This document shows, piece after piece, positions 20,228 to 32,700 of a stretch of 64,000 bases of DNA; within the stretch, counting starts at the first letter, position 1, and each line of letters opens with the position of its first letter. The DNA is from Chrysaora quinquecirrha (lineage: Eukaryota; Cnidaria; Scyphozoa; Semaeostomeae; Pelagiidae): assembly GCA_014526335.1 (NCBI GenBank), contig JACTAT010000037.1, positions 3,861,958 to 3,925,957 of the forward strand, written 5' to 3'. The notes under the pieces are model-generated. The model saw only the letters and a list, made by a program, of their open reading frames with translations. It made no database searches and was not told where the DNA came from. The position numbers and the translations under genes were made by a program.

Positions 20228-21390
20228 ATGTCACAGCTCAGAAGACCAACCACAGTTTTGGTGAAATATGACTGTCATGGAACCGTACTTGGATCTGATA
20301 TTTATGAAGCTTTGCTATCAAAGAATTTTAGCGCTTGCTCAGTTCAGCATTCAGATGATGGCGCTTACTTGGTTTCTTTTGCTTCCCGACGAATTAAAGA
20401 AGAACTACTTCGCATGGGTTCTCTACAATCGTCAAAAATGAAGATGTTTTTTGCGGATGCTGATATTTCTTCTACATATGTCACGGTTTTCAATGCTCCA
20501 TATGAAATAGAAAATCGTATAATTGAGAAATATTTGGAAAAATATGGCGAAATCGTAAGCTCCAGATATGGTCATCTCCCTAGTCATCCGTCAGTTCAGA
20601 ATGGTCTTCGACACTTCAGAATGGTTTTGAGTTCTGATATTCCAAGTTGGATATATATAAATAAATTCGCTTTGTCTGTTAAATATGACAATCAAGTTAA
20701 AACATGCCGAAGATGTGATTCAGCTGATCACCTAGCTAATTCATGCAACAAGATTCGTTGTTTTAATTATGGAAACCTGGCCACACGTCAAGTAATTGTG
20801 ATGATATTCAGCGATGTTCTCTTTGTCGAGCTGCATCTCACTCTACTGTTGAATGCACTGGATGGGTTCCTGAGAGACGCCCTTTGCAAGATAATGTCTC
20901 TGCTATTGAAAATGCTCCCATTCAATCATCTTCTGCTTCTGAACACCAGTCAGCTAAACAGAGGGAGGTTATTCAAAAATCATCATCCTCAGCCTCGGCG
21001 CATGTCCTCCCAAAGCTTCCAGTATTCTCCTTTCAGACGCCATCAGCAACCCCCAGATTTAATTTATTTAGTAACGTCAAGAAAACTGTGTCACCAAACT
21101 TTACTGTAGAAAATGTCTCAGATCTCATCAACAAGAAGAGCAAGGAAAGCCAACCTTCATCTCAAGATTTCTCTCAACTTCCCAAGTCGACTCCTTTCAT
21201 ACCAGAATCTACAGAAGAACGGACGGAGGAGCCCATTGTCTCTGAAAGTGCTTCTCAATATGATTCAGATGCTTCATTTATTTCCACCCGCTCAAAAAGA
21301 TCTTTCGACTCCTCTGATGATACTGTCAAGAAGTCTCAAAAGAAGAAGTCAACCCTTTGGAAGAAAAAGCAGAAATCTCCCTGGAAGTAA
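20228..21390 (+). pseudogene. Family A ORF1, one frameshift
   Basis: Starts MSQLRRPTT and ends KKKQKSPWK. It is open except for one lost base in the second zinc knuckle, where the text reads TTTTAATTATGGAAACC against TTTTAATTGCGGGAAACC in A4. The first knuckle (CRRC...H....C) and the third are intact. Confidence 0.86.
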
Positions 21391-21426
21391 CTGTAATTAA
21401 ATTTCTTTTTTCTTGTTCCTTTAAGC

Positions 21427-24400
21427 ATGATCTCTTGTGCCTCGTTGAATGTTCACGGTTTAAGGTTGGATAAAAAGTTAAATAACATCTTAAGCTGGTT
21501 ATCCATGCAAAAATTTCAAGTTATATTCCTCCAAGAAACTCATTTTGCAAATCAATCAGATCTTTCATATTTAGATCAAGTATGGTCTGGGTCATCATTT
21601 CACTCTTTTGGCTCAAATCATAGTAGAGGAGTTAATATTCTGTTTCGTAATAAAGTTAAGCAAGAAAACGTTAAGATCCGTACAGATCATTCTGGTAGGT
21701 TAATTAATATTGTTTATGATATGGTAACTCTATTCTCCAGCTGTGTAATATCTATGCTCCAAACAGGGTTTCTGATAGGGTTGAATTTTTTGATAGTCTG
21801 TCCTCTGTTATAAAAGGCGGTTGTCCAACTATTCTTGCTGGTGATTTCAACTGTTTGGAAGACATATATCTTGACAAATTGGGTGGTGATCTTGATGCAG
21901 TTTCGTCTGACATAAATTCTCTTCAGTCGTTTTTGTCTTCGTACAATCTAATTGATGGTTTTAGGCACTTGCATCCCTCGGCTCGTGTTTTACCTTGTCT
22001 AACTCTAATAAATCAATTTCTTGTCGTCTTGACCGTTTCTATATTTCTAACGACGTTTTTATTAACACTTCAGTTGCAGAAATTACTCCTTTTTTCATTC
22101 TCAGATCACGATTGTCCCTATATATCTTTTTTGGAGCCCAATTCTTTGAAATGTGGTCGTGGATACTGGAAATTTAATGTTAGTCTTCTTGTGTATCCTG
22201 CTTTTGTAGACAAAATGAGTCATTTTCTTAGGTTTTGGTGTGTTAAAAAACATCAATATACAAATCTTCAGGCTTGGTGGGATATTGGAAAAAAGAAAAT
22301 CAAACATATTTGCGTAAGATTTTCAAAAAAACTTGCAAGGGATAAGCGTGAGAGGCGACAAAACATAGAATTTCAGATACGAAATTTACAAGGTGATAAT
22401 GCTGGAAATAACCTCACACAACTTCGTGATGAGCTTCTATCTCTTGATAAAGAGCATGTTAAGGGTGCTCAAATTCGCAGCAAAGATAGGTTTTATAGTG
22501 ATTTTGAGAAATCCAGTAATTATTTCTTCAATCTTGAATCTTCCAGGCAAGAGAAAAAGGTTATCAATGCAATTAAATCTCAAGATGATGTTATAATTCG
22601 AGATACTAAAGGAATATTAAGTACTTTAGTTTCTTATTATTCTACTCTTTTCACTTCTCAGACTTTGGACATGTCTGAACAGGAATATCTTTTAGACTCT
22701 ATTGACAGGCAGCTTTCAGAAGTTGAATGTTTATCTTTGGCAGATCATTTCACTACAGAAGAACTGTATGCAGCTCTTCTTTCAATGAAGCGTTTTAAGT
22801 CTCCTGGCTGTGATGGCCTTCCTATGGAGTTCTAGCTCCAGTTCTGGAACATAATTGGAACAGATTTTGCAGACTTAATTAATTTTTTTCTTCTTGATGG
22901 CAAGTTTTCGGATTCAATGCTAATGGCAATAATTAGTCTTATCTTTAAATCAGGAGATAAGCTTCTGTGCAAAAACTGGCGGCCTATCTCTTTACTCAAT
23001 GTGGACTATAAGATTGTAACTAAAGCTCTCACTAATAGGCTGAAAAATGTTCTTTCATCTTTAGTTTCGGTTGATCAAACTTGCAGTGTTCCTGGACGTA
23101 GCATTTTTGATAGTCTATATCTTGTTAGAGACGTTTTCGAATATATCAGACAGAAAGATCTCTCCTGTGCAATTCTGAAGTTGGATCAAGAAAAGGCTTT
23201 TGACAGAGTTGACCACAATTTTCTTTTAAAGTCCTGCAGCGAATGAATTTTGGTCCACTTTTTACAAAATATATTTGTGTTCTGTATAATGATGTTTCAT
23301 CGAAGGTTTCAAACAATGGGCACTTTTCGGATCCTTTTTAATTTCTCGGGAGTTAGGCAAGGATGTCCTCTGTCTCCTCTCCTTTTGTTCTTGTTGCAGA
23401 AACACTAGGGAATTGCCTTCGTAAAAACTCTTCCATTAAAGTTCTCTCAGTTCCGGTTCTGTTGTTACGGTGTGTCAATATGCTGATGACACCACAGTTT
23501 TCGCTACAAATTGTAAATCATTATTCGAAATTAAAGGAGAGACTGACAAGTATGAGAAAGGTTCAGGAGCAAAGATCAATCTAAATCCTGGTAAATCTGC
23601 TGGAATGTGGGTAGGTGAATACAATGGTCCGAACAACTTATATGGATTCGACTTTTCGTCCAGGTCTTTAAAGATTCTTGGCATTGAATTTGGTATGGCT
23701 GAATCTATTCTTGATTCTTGGAACTCCCGTTGCAATTCTCTAGAAAAGAAATTAGAATGCTGGAAGAATCGCTCTCTTTCATTGCGTGGTAAAGTTCTTA
23801 TTATTAATTCGCTAGCCTTATCAGGGCTTATTTTTCTTGGTTCGGTCTTTACTATTCCACAATTTGTGATTAATCGTATTAAGAAATCTGTTTTTAACTT
23901 TTTATGGTCTGGAAAAAATGAATTAGTGAGACGCAACTTTGTATATCAGCCCTTTGATAGGGGAGGATTAGGCTTGATTGATATACAGTTAAAAGTGGAT
24001 GCTCTGCAGTTTAAAATGATTAATTACATTGCTGACTGCAATTGTAATCTTGCTTGGATACATTTAGCACGTTACTGGATTGGTCGTAGCCTTTCAAAAT
24101 ATTCTAAAGAATGGAGGTTTCTTAGATCCAACTCAAAGCTTAACTCTCTTTTCGCCCTAATTTATATGACATGCTGCTCAGTAAATTTGATAGGTTCTCT
24201 TCCAATTACTTGCAAATCAAGAGTGTTGATCATTGCGTTAAGGTCTTTTATAGAGATCTTCTTTTGATGAATTATGAGCCTCCTATATGTCAACGTTAGT
24301 GGCTCTATCTTGGTGCAATTCCGTGGAAATCGGTTTGGCTTTCCTGTATGAAGGGTATTTCAAGTGGTTTAGAGAATGATGTAAACTGGAAGATTGTTCA

Positions 24401-24875
24401 CGGAGTTCTTCCTTCTCTTGTTTATCTTAATTCTTGGGGAATTCCAATTGTAAATGCTAATTGTAGAAGATGTAAAATGTGCGGAAACGACAAAACATAT
24501 TTTTCTTGAATGTCCAGTAGCTAAAAAGTATGGTCACTTTATTACCCGTATATACGAAGGTTATCTTTATCAGATGATATTCTAAATGAATGTTTCATAT
24601 TTTTGCATATATATCCCGTTTATATAAATGGGAAAAGGAAAACTATTTGTAATTATGTAACTAAACTTATTGTTAGTGTAATTTGGAAAAAACGTTGCTG
24701 TCAGTTGTATGAATCGAAAACATATTCTGAAGATGCTATCATAAGACACATAAATGGAGTAATTAGAGATCGAATTCTAGTTTACTTTTCAACAAAAAAT
24801 AAATACTTTGAATATTTTAAAATCGATAATATTCTATGTAGTGCAATTGAAAATGAATTAGTTTTGAATTTATGA
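21427..24875 (+). pseudogene. Family A ORF2, many frameshifts
   Basis: MISCASLNVHGL start; APE then RT with LDQEKAFDRV, RQGCPLS and QYADDTTVF. Breaks include GATATGG near 21717, losses near 21992, 23227, 23338, 23350, 23384 and 23455, the shared TAG at 22833-22835 and a TAG at 24297-24299, plus several near 24475-24530. Most one-base losses fall in runs of T, G or A and are absent from the sister copy A4. Confidence 0.87.
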
Positions 24876-25010
24876 ATGAATCATTTCAAATTGTTTGTGC
24901 CTGCTGTAAGATATTTGCTTGATTAATGGTTGCATTGTATTAAGGGAGTGTACCTGCAGCTTAACTGGGGGCACTCCCATTCGAATCAAAAATTAAAAGA
25001 GAAAAAAAAA

Positions 25011-25162
25011 GTATCTGTTCTTATCAGCTTAATATCTGATATGCACCCAAGGGTGCTCAAATATTAAACTGATTTTTGGAATTGGTCCGTGGGTCTGAAG
25101 CTTGCTTCACCCCGGACACGGGTTGTCCTGGTATTGCAGTGCCGCCATGGATGGCCTACCCC
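25011..25162 (+). ncRNA. U2 snRNA gene, 3' part
   Basis: GTATCTGTTCTTATC onward, right after the A3 A-rich end. Confidence 0.92.
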
Positions 25163-25514
25163 CTCATCTTGAAGTGTAAAACAAGCAACCCAGAAAACCT
25201 TCTTCATCGTCACATCTCTTTCTGTCGTCATCGTCTTGCAGATGTCTTAGCCATCCATCTCTCACATTGCACTGCATCAACAATCATTATACAGGAAACA
25301 GCATTTGTTTTGCCTTATTTACTCCACCTTTCACCATCGCATAGCATGAGTGCCGAAAGTTCCAACCGCAACGAGTCTTACCAAATCTGTTCTCATCCTT
25401 TGCCGATCTCAACGGAATGCAAGTGCCAGCCTTTCACTTGTGGTCTGCTGCCAATGTACCACATTTGAAACGAGAAGTTCCTGAACGACGCTCCCTCTGC
25501 TAGAAAAATCCTGC
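25163..25514 (+). other. U2-to-U1 spacer
   Basis: Same as 6999-7351, one A shorter in the AGAAAACC run. No gene seen. Confidence 0.65.
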
Positions 25515-25534
25515 ATACTTACCTGACGGGGAAG
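25515..25534 (+). ncRNA. U1 snRNA gene, 5' head (nt 1-20)
   Basis: ATACTTACCTG to GGGGAAG, followed by a family B start. The matching U1 3' part is absent: the chimeric element that follows ends in U2. Confidence 0.9.
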
Positions 25535-27050
25535 AAGTGTCTTAGCATGGACCCGTCAGGTAATAGTGCTGTGAAGTCAATGCTATGGAAGTCACTCAAT
25601 TTTGGGCATCTTTGGTTGAAAATGCAGATATGAATCAAGAAAAGAATGCTGAAATTTACACTGGAAATGCGCATGCGCAGCAGAGAAGACCACACCATGT
25701 TGAAGCCAATGAGGACAACGAATCACATGCTTCAGGTACTATTTCTAGTCAAGCTAACACCTTTGCAGATCTCTTAAAACGCAAAAGTCATTTAAACAAA
25801 GACAAATCTGGATCCCTTGCCCAACGTGGTATCAAATTTTTTACAAAAAATAGCCCATACCAAATAGGGTTAAGCATGATCTGTTGTGCCTCGTTGAATG
25901 TTCACGGTTTAAGGTCGGATAAAAAGTTAAATAACATCTTAAGCTGGTTATCCATGCAAAAATTTCAAGTTATATTCCTCCAAGAAACTCATTTTGCAAA
26001 TCAATCAGATCTTTCATATTTAGATCAAGTATGGTCTGGGTCATCATTTCACTCTTTTGGCTCAAATCATAGTAGAGGAGTTAGTATTCTGTTTCGTAAG
26101 AAAGTTAAGCAAGAAGACGTTAAGATCCGTACAGATCATTCTGGTAGGTTAATTAATATTCTTTATGACACTGGTAACTCTATTCTCCAGCTGTGTAATA
26201 TCTATGCTCCAAACAGGGTTTCTGATAGGGTTGAATTTTTTGATAGTCTGTCTTCTGTTATAAAAGGCGGTTGTCCAACTATTCTTGCTGGTGATTTCAA
26301 CTGTTTGGAAGACATATATCTTGACAAATTGGGTGGTGATCTTGATGCAGGTTCGTCTGACATAAATTCTCTTCAGTCGTTTTTGTCTTCGTACAATCTG
26401 ATTGATGTTTTTAGGCACTTGCATCCCTCGGCTCGTGTTTTTACCTGGTCTAACTCTAATAAATCAATTTCTTGTCGTCTTGACCGTTTCTATATTTCTA
26501 ACGACGTTTTTATTAACACTTCAGTTGCAGAAATTACTCCTTTTTCATTCTCAGATCACGATTGTCCCTATATATCTTTTTTGGAGCCCAATTCTTTGAA
26601 ACGTGGTCCTGCATACTGGAAATTTAATGTTAGTCTTCTTGAGTATCCTGCTTTTGTAGACAAAATGAGTCATTTTCTTAGGTTTTGGTGTGCTAAAAAA
26701 CATCAATATACAAATCTTCAGACTTGGTGGGATATTGGAAAGAAGAAAATCAAACATATTTGCGTAAGATTTTCAAAAAAACTTGCAAGGGATAAGCGTG
26801 AGAGGCGACAAAACATAGAATTTCAGATACGAAATTTACAAGGTGATAATGCATATTTTAAAATCGATAATATTCTATGTAGTGCAATTGAAAATGAATT
26901 AGTTTTGAATTTATGAATGAATCATTTCAAATTGTTTGTGCCTGCTGTAAGATATTTGCTTGATTAATGGTTGCATTGTATTAAGGGAGTGTACCTGCAG
27001 CTTAACTGGGGGCACTCCCATTCGAATCAAAAATTAAAAGAGAAAAAAAA
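25535..27050 (+). mobile_element. Chimeric LINE: B head, MITE end, A body and A tail
   Basis: 25535-25850 is the start of family B (MDPSGN region, nearly identical to B2 33871-34190). 25851-25869 is the last 19 bp of the piggyBac-like MITE (TAGCCCATACC to AATAGGG), followed by TTAA at 25870-25873. 25874-26851 is family A ORF2 from its ATG through APE, closest to A2 in diagnostic bases. At 26851 it jumps to the A 3' end, closest to A3/A4, and ends in U2. So a U1 head is joined to a U2 tail through a mosaic of at least four sources. Confidence 0.9.
25585..26916 (+). pseudogene. Chimeric ORF joining B ORF1 N-terminus to A ORF2 APE domain
   Basis: An open frame of 443 codons. It starts at a Met inside B ORF1 (MEVTQFWASL; the true start at 25547 is lost to a one-base deletion near 25573). 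It crosses the MITE remnant (KNSPYQIG) in frame, then reads the complete family A endonuclease domain from MICCASLNVHGL through LQETHF, GDFNC and SDHDCP, ending soon after at a tail fusion. No RT remains. The open fusion is probably an accident, but it would give an ORF1-APE protein. Confidence 0.75.
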
Positions 27051-27201
27051 GTATCTGTTCTTATCAGCTTAATATCTGATATGCACCCAAGGGTGCTCAA
27101 ATATTAAACTGATTTTTGAATTGGTCCGTGGGTCTGAAGCTTGCTTCACCCCGGACACGGGTTGTCCTGGTATTGCAGTGCCGCCATGGATGGCCTACCC
27201 C
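27051..27201 (+). ncRNA. U2 snRNA gene, 3' part
   Basis: GTATCTGTTC onward, after the chimera's A-rich end. One G is lost in GATTTTTGAATTGG. Confidence 0.9.
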
Positions 27202-27554
27202 CTCATCTTGAAGTGTAAAACAAGCAACCCAGAAAAACCTTCTTCATCGTCACATCTCTTTCTGTCGTCATCGTCTTGCGGATGTCTTAGCCATCCATCT
27301 CTCACATTGCACTGCATCAACAATCATTATACAGGAAACAGCATTTGTTTTGCCTTATTTACTCCACCTTTCACCATCGCATAGCATGAGTGCCGAAAGT
27401 TCCAACCGCAACGAGTCTTACCAAATCTGTTCTCATCCTTTGCCGATCTCAACGGAATGCAAGTGCCAGCCTTTCACTTGTGGTCTGCTGCCAATGTACC
27501 ACATTTGAAACGAGAAGTTCCTGAACGACGCTCCCTCTGCTAGAAAAATCCTGC
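27202..27554 (+). other. U2-to-U1 spacer
   Basis: As 18872-19224, one G shorter at the U1 side. Confidence 0.65.
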
Positions 27555-27717
27555 ATACTTACCTGACGGGAAGACATCTTGATCAACAAGGAGATTCTTC
27601 CAGGGCGAGGCCTTTCCATTGTAGTTCGGTTTGGCTGACCCCTGCGATTACATAAACGTTGGTAACTCGACCGTACAATTTCTGGTAGTGGGGACCTGCG
27701 TTTGCGCTAGTCCCTTC
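27555..27717 (+). ncRNA. U1 snRNA gene, uninterrupted but with small changes
   Basis: Same as 19225-19389 except for one G lost in the GACGGGG run, GATTACATAAACG for GATTACCGCAAACG, and one C lost near the end. The Sm site AATTTCTGG is intact. The changes may be sequence errors or early decay. It is the duplicate of 19225 within the 18.7-25.8 / 27.0-34.2 kb block pair. Confidence 0.9.
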
Positions 27718-28149
27718 CAATAGTACTAATGTCAAATTCTGCATACATGTCAGCACACCACCACGACTTGCCAGATACCAGGCATCTCTCGACACAATAA
27801 TTCCCCTACTCTACAAAGAGTGTGCAAGTTACCCACCGTTTGCCGTTTTCAACATCTTTCGCTCAGGATGCCGGAAGATGCACCAATCCTTACCACATTC
27901 GTACAGCCGCAACCGGAAGCCCATCCTGTGCAACACTATTAAAGAGCAAGCTTGGCTTCCACGAGTGCCACGCCCGCTGTTGCAACTGGCCAGAGTGCTC
28001 ACCACACCTTCTCAGAAGCACTGCACACCCACCAAGATCTACCCCCACCAACCCACTTCGTATGCATCAAACGGTACAAGTACATGTGCATGTGCACACT
28101 TCCCCGTTTCTAGCCTGTAGTGTCATGCACATTCGGCCCTCTAGCTTTC
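27718..28149 (+). other. U1-to-5S spacer
   Basis: Duplicate of 19390-19822. No gene beyond the RNA genes. Confidence 0.7.
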
Positions 28150-28269
28150 GCCTACGACCATACCACCATGAATATACCTGTTCTCGTCTGATCACCGCAG
28201 TCAAGCATGGTCGGGCCAGGTCAGTACCTGGATGGGTGACCGCCTGGGAACACCTGGTGTTGTAGGCTT
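28150..28269 (+). rRNA. 5S rRNA gene
   Basis: 120 nt, same sequence as 19823-19942, followed by CACTTTTTGC. Confidence 0.93.
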
Positions 28270-28409
28270 CACTTTTTGCAATTGCAGTCCTTCTATTCTT
28301 TTCAAAGCGACGTATTGCACACGGACTGGCAATTCCGTGTTGCTGTCCTGCACCCACGTGTGATTGCAACACGTGTGGAGACGCGGCCTGAAGTGAAGAC
28401 TAGTTCGTT

Positions 28410-28433
28410 ATCGCTTCTCAGCCTTTTGTCTAA
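28410..28433 (+). ncRNA. U2 snRNA gene, 5' head (nt 1-24)
   Basis: ATCGCTTCTCAGCC then TTTTGTCTAA; A4 follows. The rest is at 33346. Confidence 0.86.
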
Positions 28434-28555
28434 AGGTGAAGCTCTATCCGTTGGAATCGCATTTAGGCCGGTTAGTTGCTGCAAAACCACTGCAGTTAGA
28501 TCAAGTTATTGTGGTTTTTTTTTTGGAAATTTCTTGTTTGTTTTTGATCAGCAGA

Positions 28556-29717
28556 ATGTCACAGCTCAGAAGACCAACCACAGTTTTGGTGAAATATGAC
28601 TGTCATGGAACCGTACTTGGATCTGATATTTATGAAGCTTTGCTATCAAAGAATTTTAGCGCTTGCTCAGTTCAGCATTCAGATGATGGCGCTTACTTGG
28701 TTTCTTTTGCTTCCCGACGAATTAAAGAAGAACTACTTCGCATGGGTTCTCTACAATCGTCAAAAATGAAGATGTTTTTTGCGGATGCTGATATTTCTTC
28801 TACATATGTCACGGTTTTCAATGCTCCATATGAAATAGAAAATCGTATAATTGAGAAATATTTGGAAAAATATGGCGAAATCGTAAGCTCCAGATATGGT
28901 CATCTCCCTAGTCATCCGTCAGTTCAGAATGGTCTTCGACACTTCAGAATGGTTTTGAGTTCTGATATTCCAAGTTGGATATATATAAATAAATTCGCTT
29001 TGTCTGTTAAATATGACAATCAAGTTAAAACATGCCGAAGATGTGATTCAGCTGATCACCTAGCTAATTCATGCAACAAGATTCGTTGTTTTAATTGCGG
29101 GAAACCTGGCCACACGTCAAGTAATTGTGATGATATTCAGCGATGTTCTCTTTGTCGAGCTGCATCTCACTCTACTGTTGAATGCACTGGATGGGTTCCT
29201 GAGAGACGCCCTTTGCAAGATAATGTCTCTGCTATTGAAAATGCTCCCATTCAATCATCTTCTGCTTCTGAACACCAGTCAGCTAAACAGAGGGAGGTTA
29301 TTCAAAAATCATCATCCTCAGCCTCGGCGCATGTCCTCCCAAAGCTTCCAGTATTCTCCTTTCAGACGCCATCAGCAACCCCCAGATTTAATTTATTTAG
29401 TAACGTCAAGAAAACTGTGTCACCAAACTTTACTGTAGAAAATGTCTCAGATCTCATCAACAAGAAGAGCAAGGAAAGCCAACCTTCATCTCAAGATTTC
29501 TCTCAACTTCCCAAGTCGACTCCTTTCATACCAGAATCTACAGAAGAACGGACGGAGGAGCCCATTGTCTCTGAAAGTGCTTCTCAATATGATTCAGATG
29601 CTTCATTTATTTCCACCCGCTCAAAAAGATCTTTCGACTCCTCTGATGATACTGTCAAGAAGTCTCAAAAGAAGAAGTCAACCCTTTGGAAGAAAAGCAG
29701 AAATCTCCTGGAAGTAA
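28556..29717 (+). CDS. Family A ORF1 protein (triple CCHC), best copy
   Basis: About 387 aa, MSQLRRPTT to a Lys-rich end. Residues 1-180 are RRM-like (VLVKYDCHGTVLGSDIYEAL, then FADADISSTYVTVFNAPYE). Knuckles at about 190-240 are CRRCDSADHLANSC, CFNCGKPGHTSSNC and CSLCRAASHSTVEC, all with full C-C-H-C sets. Then comes a Ser/Pro-rich tail with SASQYDSDASF and KKSQKKKS. It is the RNA-binding partner of ORF2 (family knowledge). Two one-base losses in the last 12 codons (AAGAAAAGC, CTCCTGG) push the frame into the ORF2 start, so the true stop at 29717 is reached only with them corrected. Confidence 0.82.
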
Positions 29718-29753
29718 CTGTAATTAAATTTCTTTTTTCTTGTTCCTTTAAGC

Positions 29754-32700
29754 ATGATCTCTTGTGCCTCGTTGAATGTTCACGGTTTAAGGTTGGATAA
29801 AAAGTTAAATAACATCTTAAGCTGGTTATCCATGCAAAAATTTCAAGTTATATTCCTCCAAGAAACTCATTTTGCAAATCAATCAGATCTTTCATATTTA
29901 GATCAAGTATGGTCTGGGTCATCATTTCACTCTTTTGGCTCAAATCATAGTAGAGGAGTTAATATTCTGTTTCGTAATAAAGTTAAGCAAGAAAACGTTA
30001 AGATCCGTACAGATCATTCTGGTAGGTTAATTAATATTGTTTATGATATGGTAACTCTATTCTCCAGCTGTGTAATATCTATGCTCCAAACAGGGTTTCT
30101 GATAGGGTTGAATTTTTTGATAGTCTGTCCTCTGTTATAAAAGGCGGTTGTCCAACTATTCTTGCTGGTGATTTCAACTGTTTGGAAGACATATATCTTG
30201 ACAAATTGGGTGGTGATCTTGATGCAGTTTCGTCTGACATAAATTCTCTTCAGTCGTTTTTGTCTTCGTACAATCTAATTGATGGTTTTAGGCACTTGCA
30301 TCCCTCGGCTCGTGTTTTTACCTTGTCTAACTCTAATAAATCAATTTCTTGTCGTCTTGACCGTTTCTATATTTCTAACGACGTTTTTATTAACACTTCA
30401 GTTGCAGAAATTACTCCTTTTTTCATTCTCAGATCACGATTGTCCCTATATATCTTTTTTGGAGCCCAATTCTTTGAAATGTGGTCGTGGATACTGGAAA
30501 TTTAATGTTAGTCTTCTTGTGTATCCTGCTTTTGTAGACAAAATGAGTCATTTTCTTAGGTTTTGGTGTGTTAAAAAACATCAATATACAAATCTTCAGG
30601 CTTGGTGGGATATTGGAAAAAAGAAAATCAAACATATTTGCGTAAGATTTTCAAAAAAACTTGCAAGGGATAAGCGTGAGAGGCGACAAAACATAGAATT
30701 TCAGATACGAAATTTACAAGGTGATAATGCTGGAAATAACCTCACACAACTTCGTGATGAGCTTCTATCTCTTGATAAAGAGCATGTTAAGGGTGCTCAA
30801 ATTCGCAGCAAAGATAGGTTTTATAGTGATTTTGAGAAATCCAGTAATTATTTCTTCAATCTTGAATCTTCCAGGCAAGAGAAAAGGTTATCAATGCAAT
30901 TAAATCTCAAGATGATGTTATAATTCGAGATACTAAAGGAATATTAAGTACTTTAGTTTCTTATTATTCTACTCTTTTCACTTCTCAGACTTTGGACATG
31001 TCTGAACAGGAATATCTTTTAGACTCTATTGACAGGCAGCTTTCAGAAGTTGAATGTTTATCTTTGGCAGATCATTTCACTACAGAAGAACTGTATGCAG
31101 CTCTTCTTTCAATGAAGCGTTTTAAGTCTCCTGGCTGTGATGGCCTTCCTATGGAGTTCTAGCTCCAGTTCTGGAACATAATTGGAACAGATTTTGCAGA
31201 CTTAATAAATTTTTTTCTTCTTGATGGCAAGTTTTCGGATTCAATGCTAATGGCAATAATTAGTCTTATCTTTAAATCAGGAGATAAGCTTCTGTGCAAA
31301 AACTGGCGGCCTATCTCTTTACTCAATGTGGACTATAAGATTGTAACTAAAGCTCTCACTAATAGGCTGAAAAATGTTCTTTCATCTTTAGTTTCGGTTG
31401 ATCAAACTTGCAGTGTTCCTGGACGTAGCATTTTTGATAGTCTATATCTTGTTAGAGACGTTTTCCAATATATCAGACAGAAAGATCTCTCCTGTGCAAT
31501 TCTGAAGTTGGATCAAGAAAAGGCTTTTGACAGAGTTGACCACAATTTTCTTTTTAAAGTCCTGCAGCGAATGAATTTTGGTCCACTTTTTACAAAATAT
31601 ATTCGTGTTCTGTATAATGATGTTTCATCGAAGGTTTCAAACAATGGGCACTTTTCGGATCCTTTTTTAATTTCTCGGGGAGTTAGGCAAGGATGTCCTC
31701 TGTCTCCTCTCCTTTTTGTTCTTGTTGCAGAAACACTAGGGAATTGCCTTCGTAAAAACTCTTCCATTAAAGTTCTCTCAGTTCCCGGTTCTGTTGTTAC
31801 GGTGTGTCAATATGCTGATGACACCACAGTTTTCGCTACAAATTGTAAATCATTATTCGAAATTAAAGGAGAGACTGACAAGTATGAGAAAGGTTCAGGA
31901 GCAAAGATCAATCTAAATCCTGGTAAATCTGCTGGAATGTGGGTAGGTGAATACAATGGTCCGAACAACTTATATGGATTCGACTTTTCGTCCAGGTCTT
32001 TAAAGATTCTTGGCATTGAATTTGGTATGGCTGAATCTATTCTTGATTCTTGGAACTCCCGTTGCAATTCTCTAGAAAAGAAATTAGAATGCTGGAAGAA
32101 TCGCTCTCTTTCATTGCGTGGTAAAGTTCTTATTATTAATTCGCTAGCCTTATCAGGGCTTATTTTTCTTGGTTCGGTCTTTACTATTCCACAATTTGTG
32201 ATTAATCGTATTAAGAAATCTGTTTTTAACTTTTTATGGTCTGGAAAAAATGAATTAGTGAGACGCAACTTTGTATATCAGCCCTTTGATAGGGGAGGAT
32301 TAGGCTTGATTGATATACAGTTAAAAGTGGATGCTCTGCAGTTTAAAATGATTAATTACATTGCTGACTGCAATTGTAATCTTGCTTGGATACATTTAGC
32401 ACGTTACTGGATTGGTCGTAGCCTTTCAAAATATTCTAAAGAATGGAGGTTTCTTAGATCCAACTCAAAGCTTAACTCTCTTTTTCGCCCTAATTTATAT
32501 GACATGCTGCTCAGTAAATTTGATAGGTTCTCTTCCAATTACTTGCAAATCAAGAGTGTTGATCATTGCGTTAAGGTCTTTTATAGAGATCTTCTTTTGA
32601 TGAATTATGAGCCTCCTATATGTCAACGTTAGTGGCTCTATCTTGGTGCAATTCCGTGGAAATCGGTTTGGCTTTCCTGTATGAAGGGTATTTCAAGTGG

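Larger units (their letters stand above)
20107..25010 (+). mobile_element. Family A LINE copy A3, inserted in U2
   Basis: Full length with the same ends as A1. It is almost identical to A4 (28434-33345) and shares that copy's private changes (for example the TAG at CAACGTTAG and the GATATGG frameshift), so A3 and A4 are products of array duplication rather than separate insertions. Against A4 it carries many extra one-base losses, mostly in homopolymers. Confidence 0.93.

Noticed and set aside
30045..30060. Programmed frameshifting in family A ORF2
   Set aside because: The shifts fall at different places in different copies, mostly at homopolymers, with no slippery site plus structure in common.
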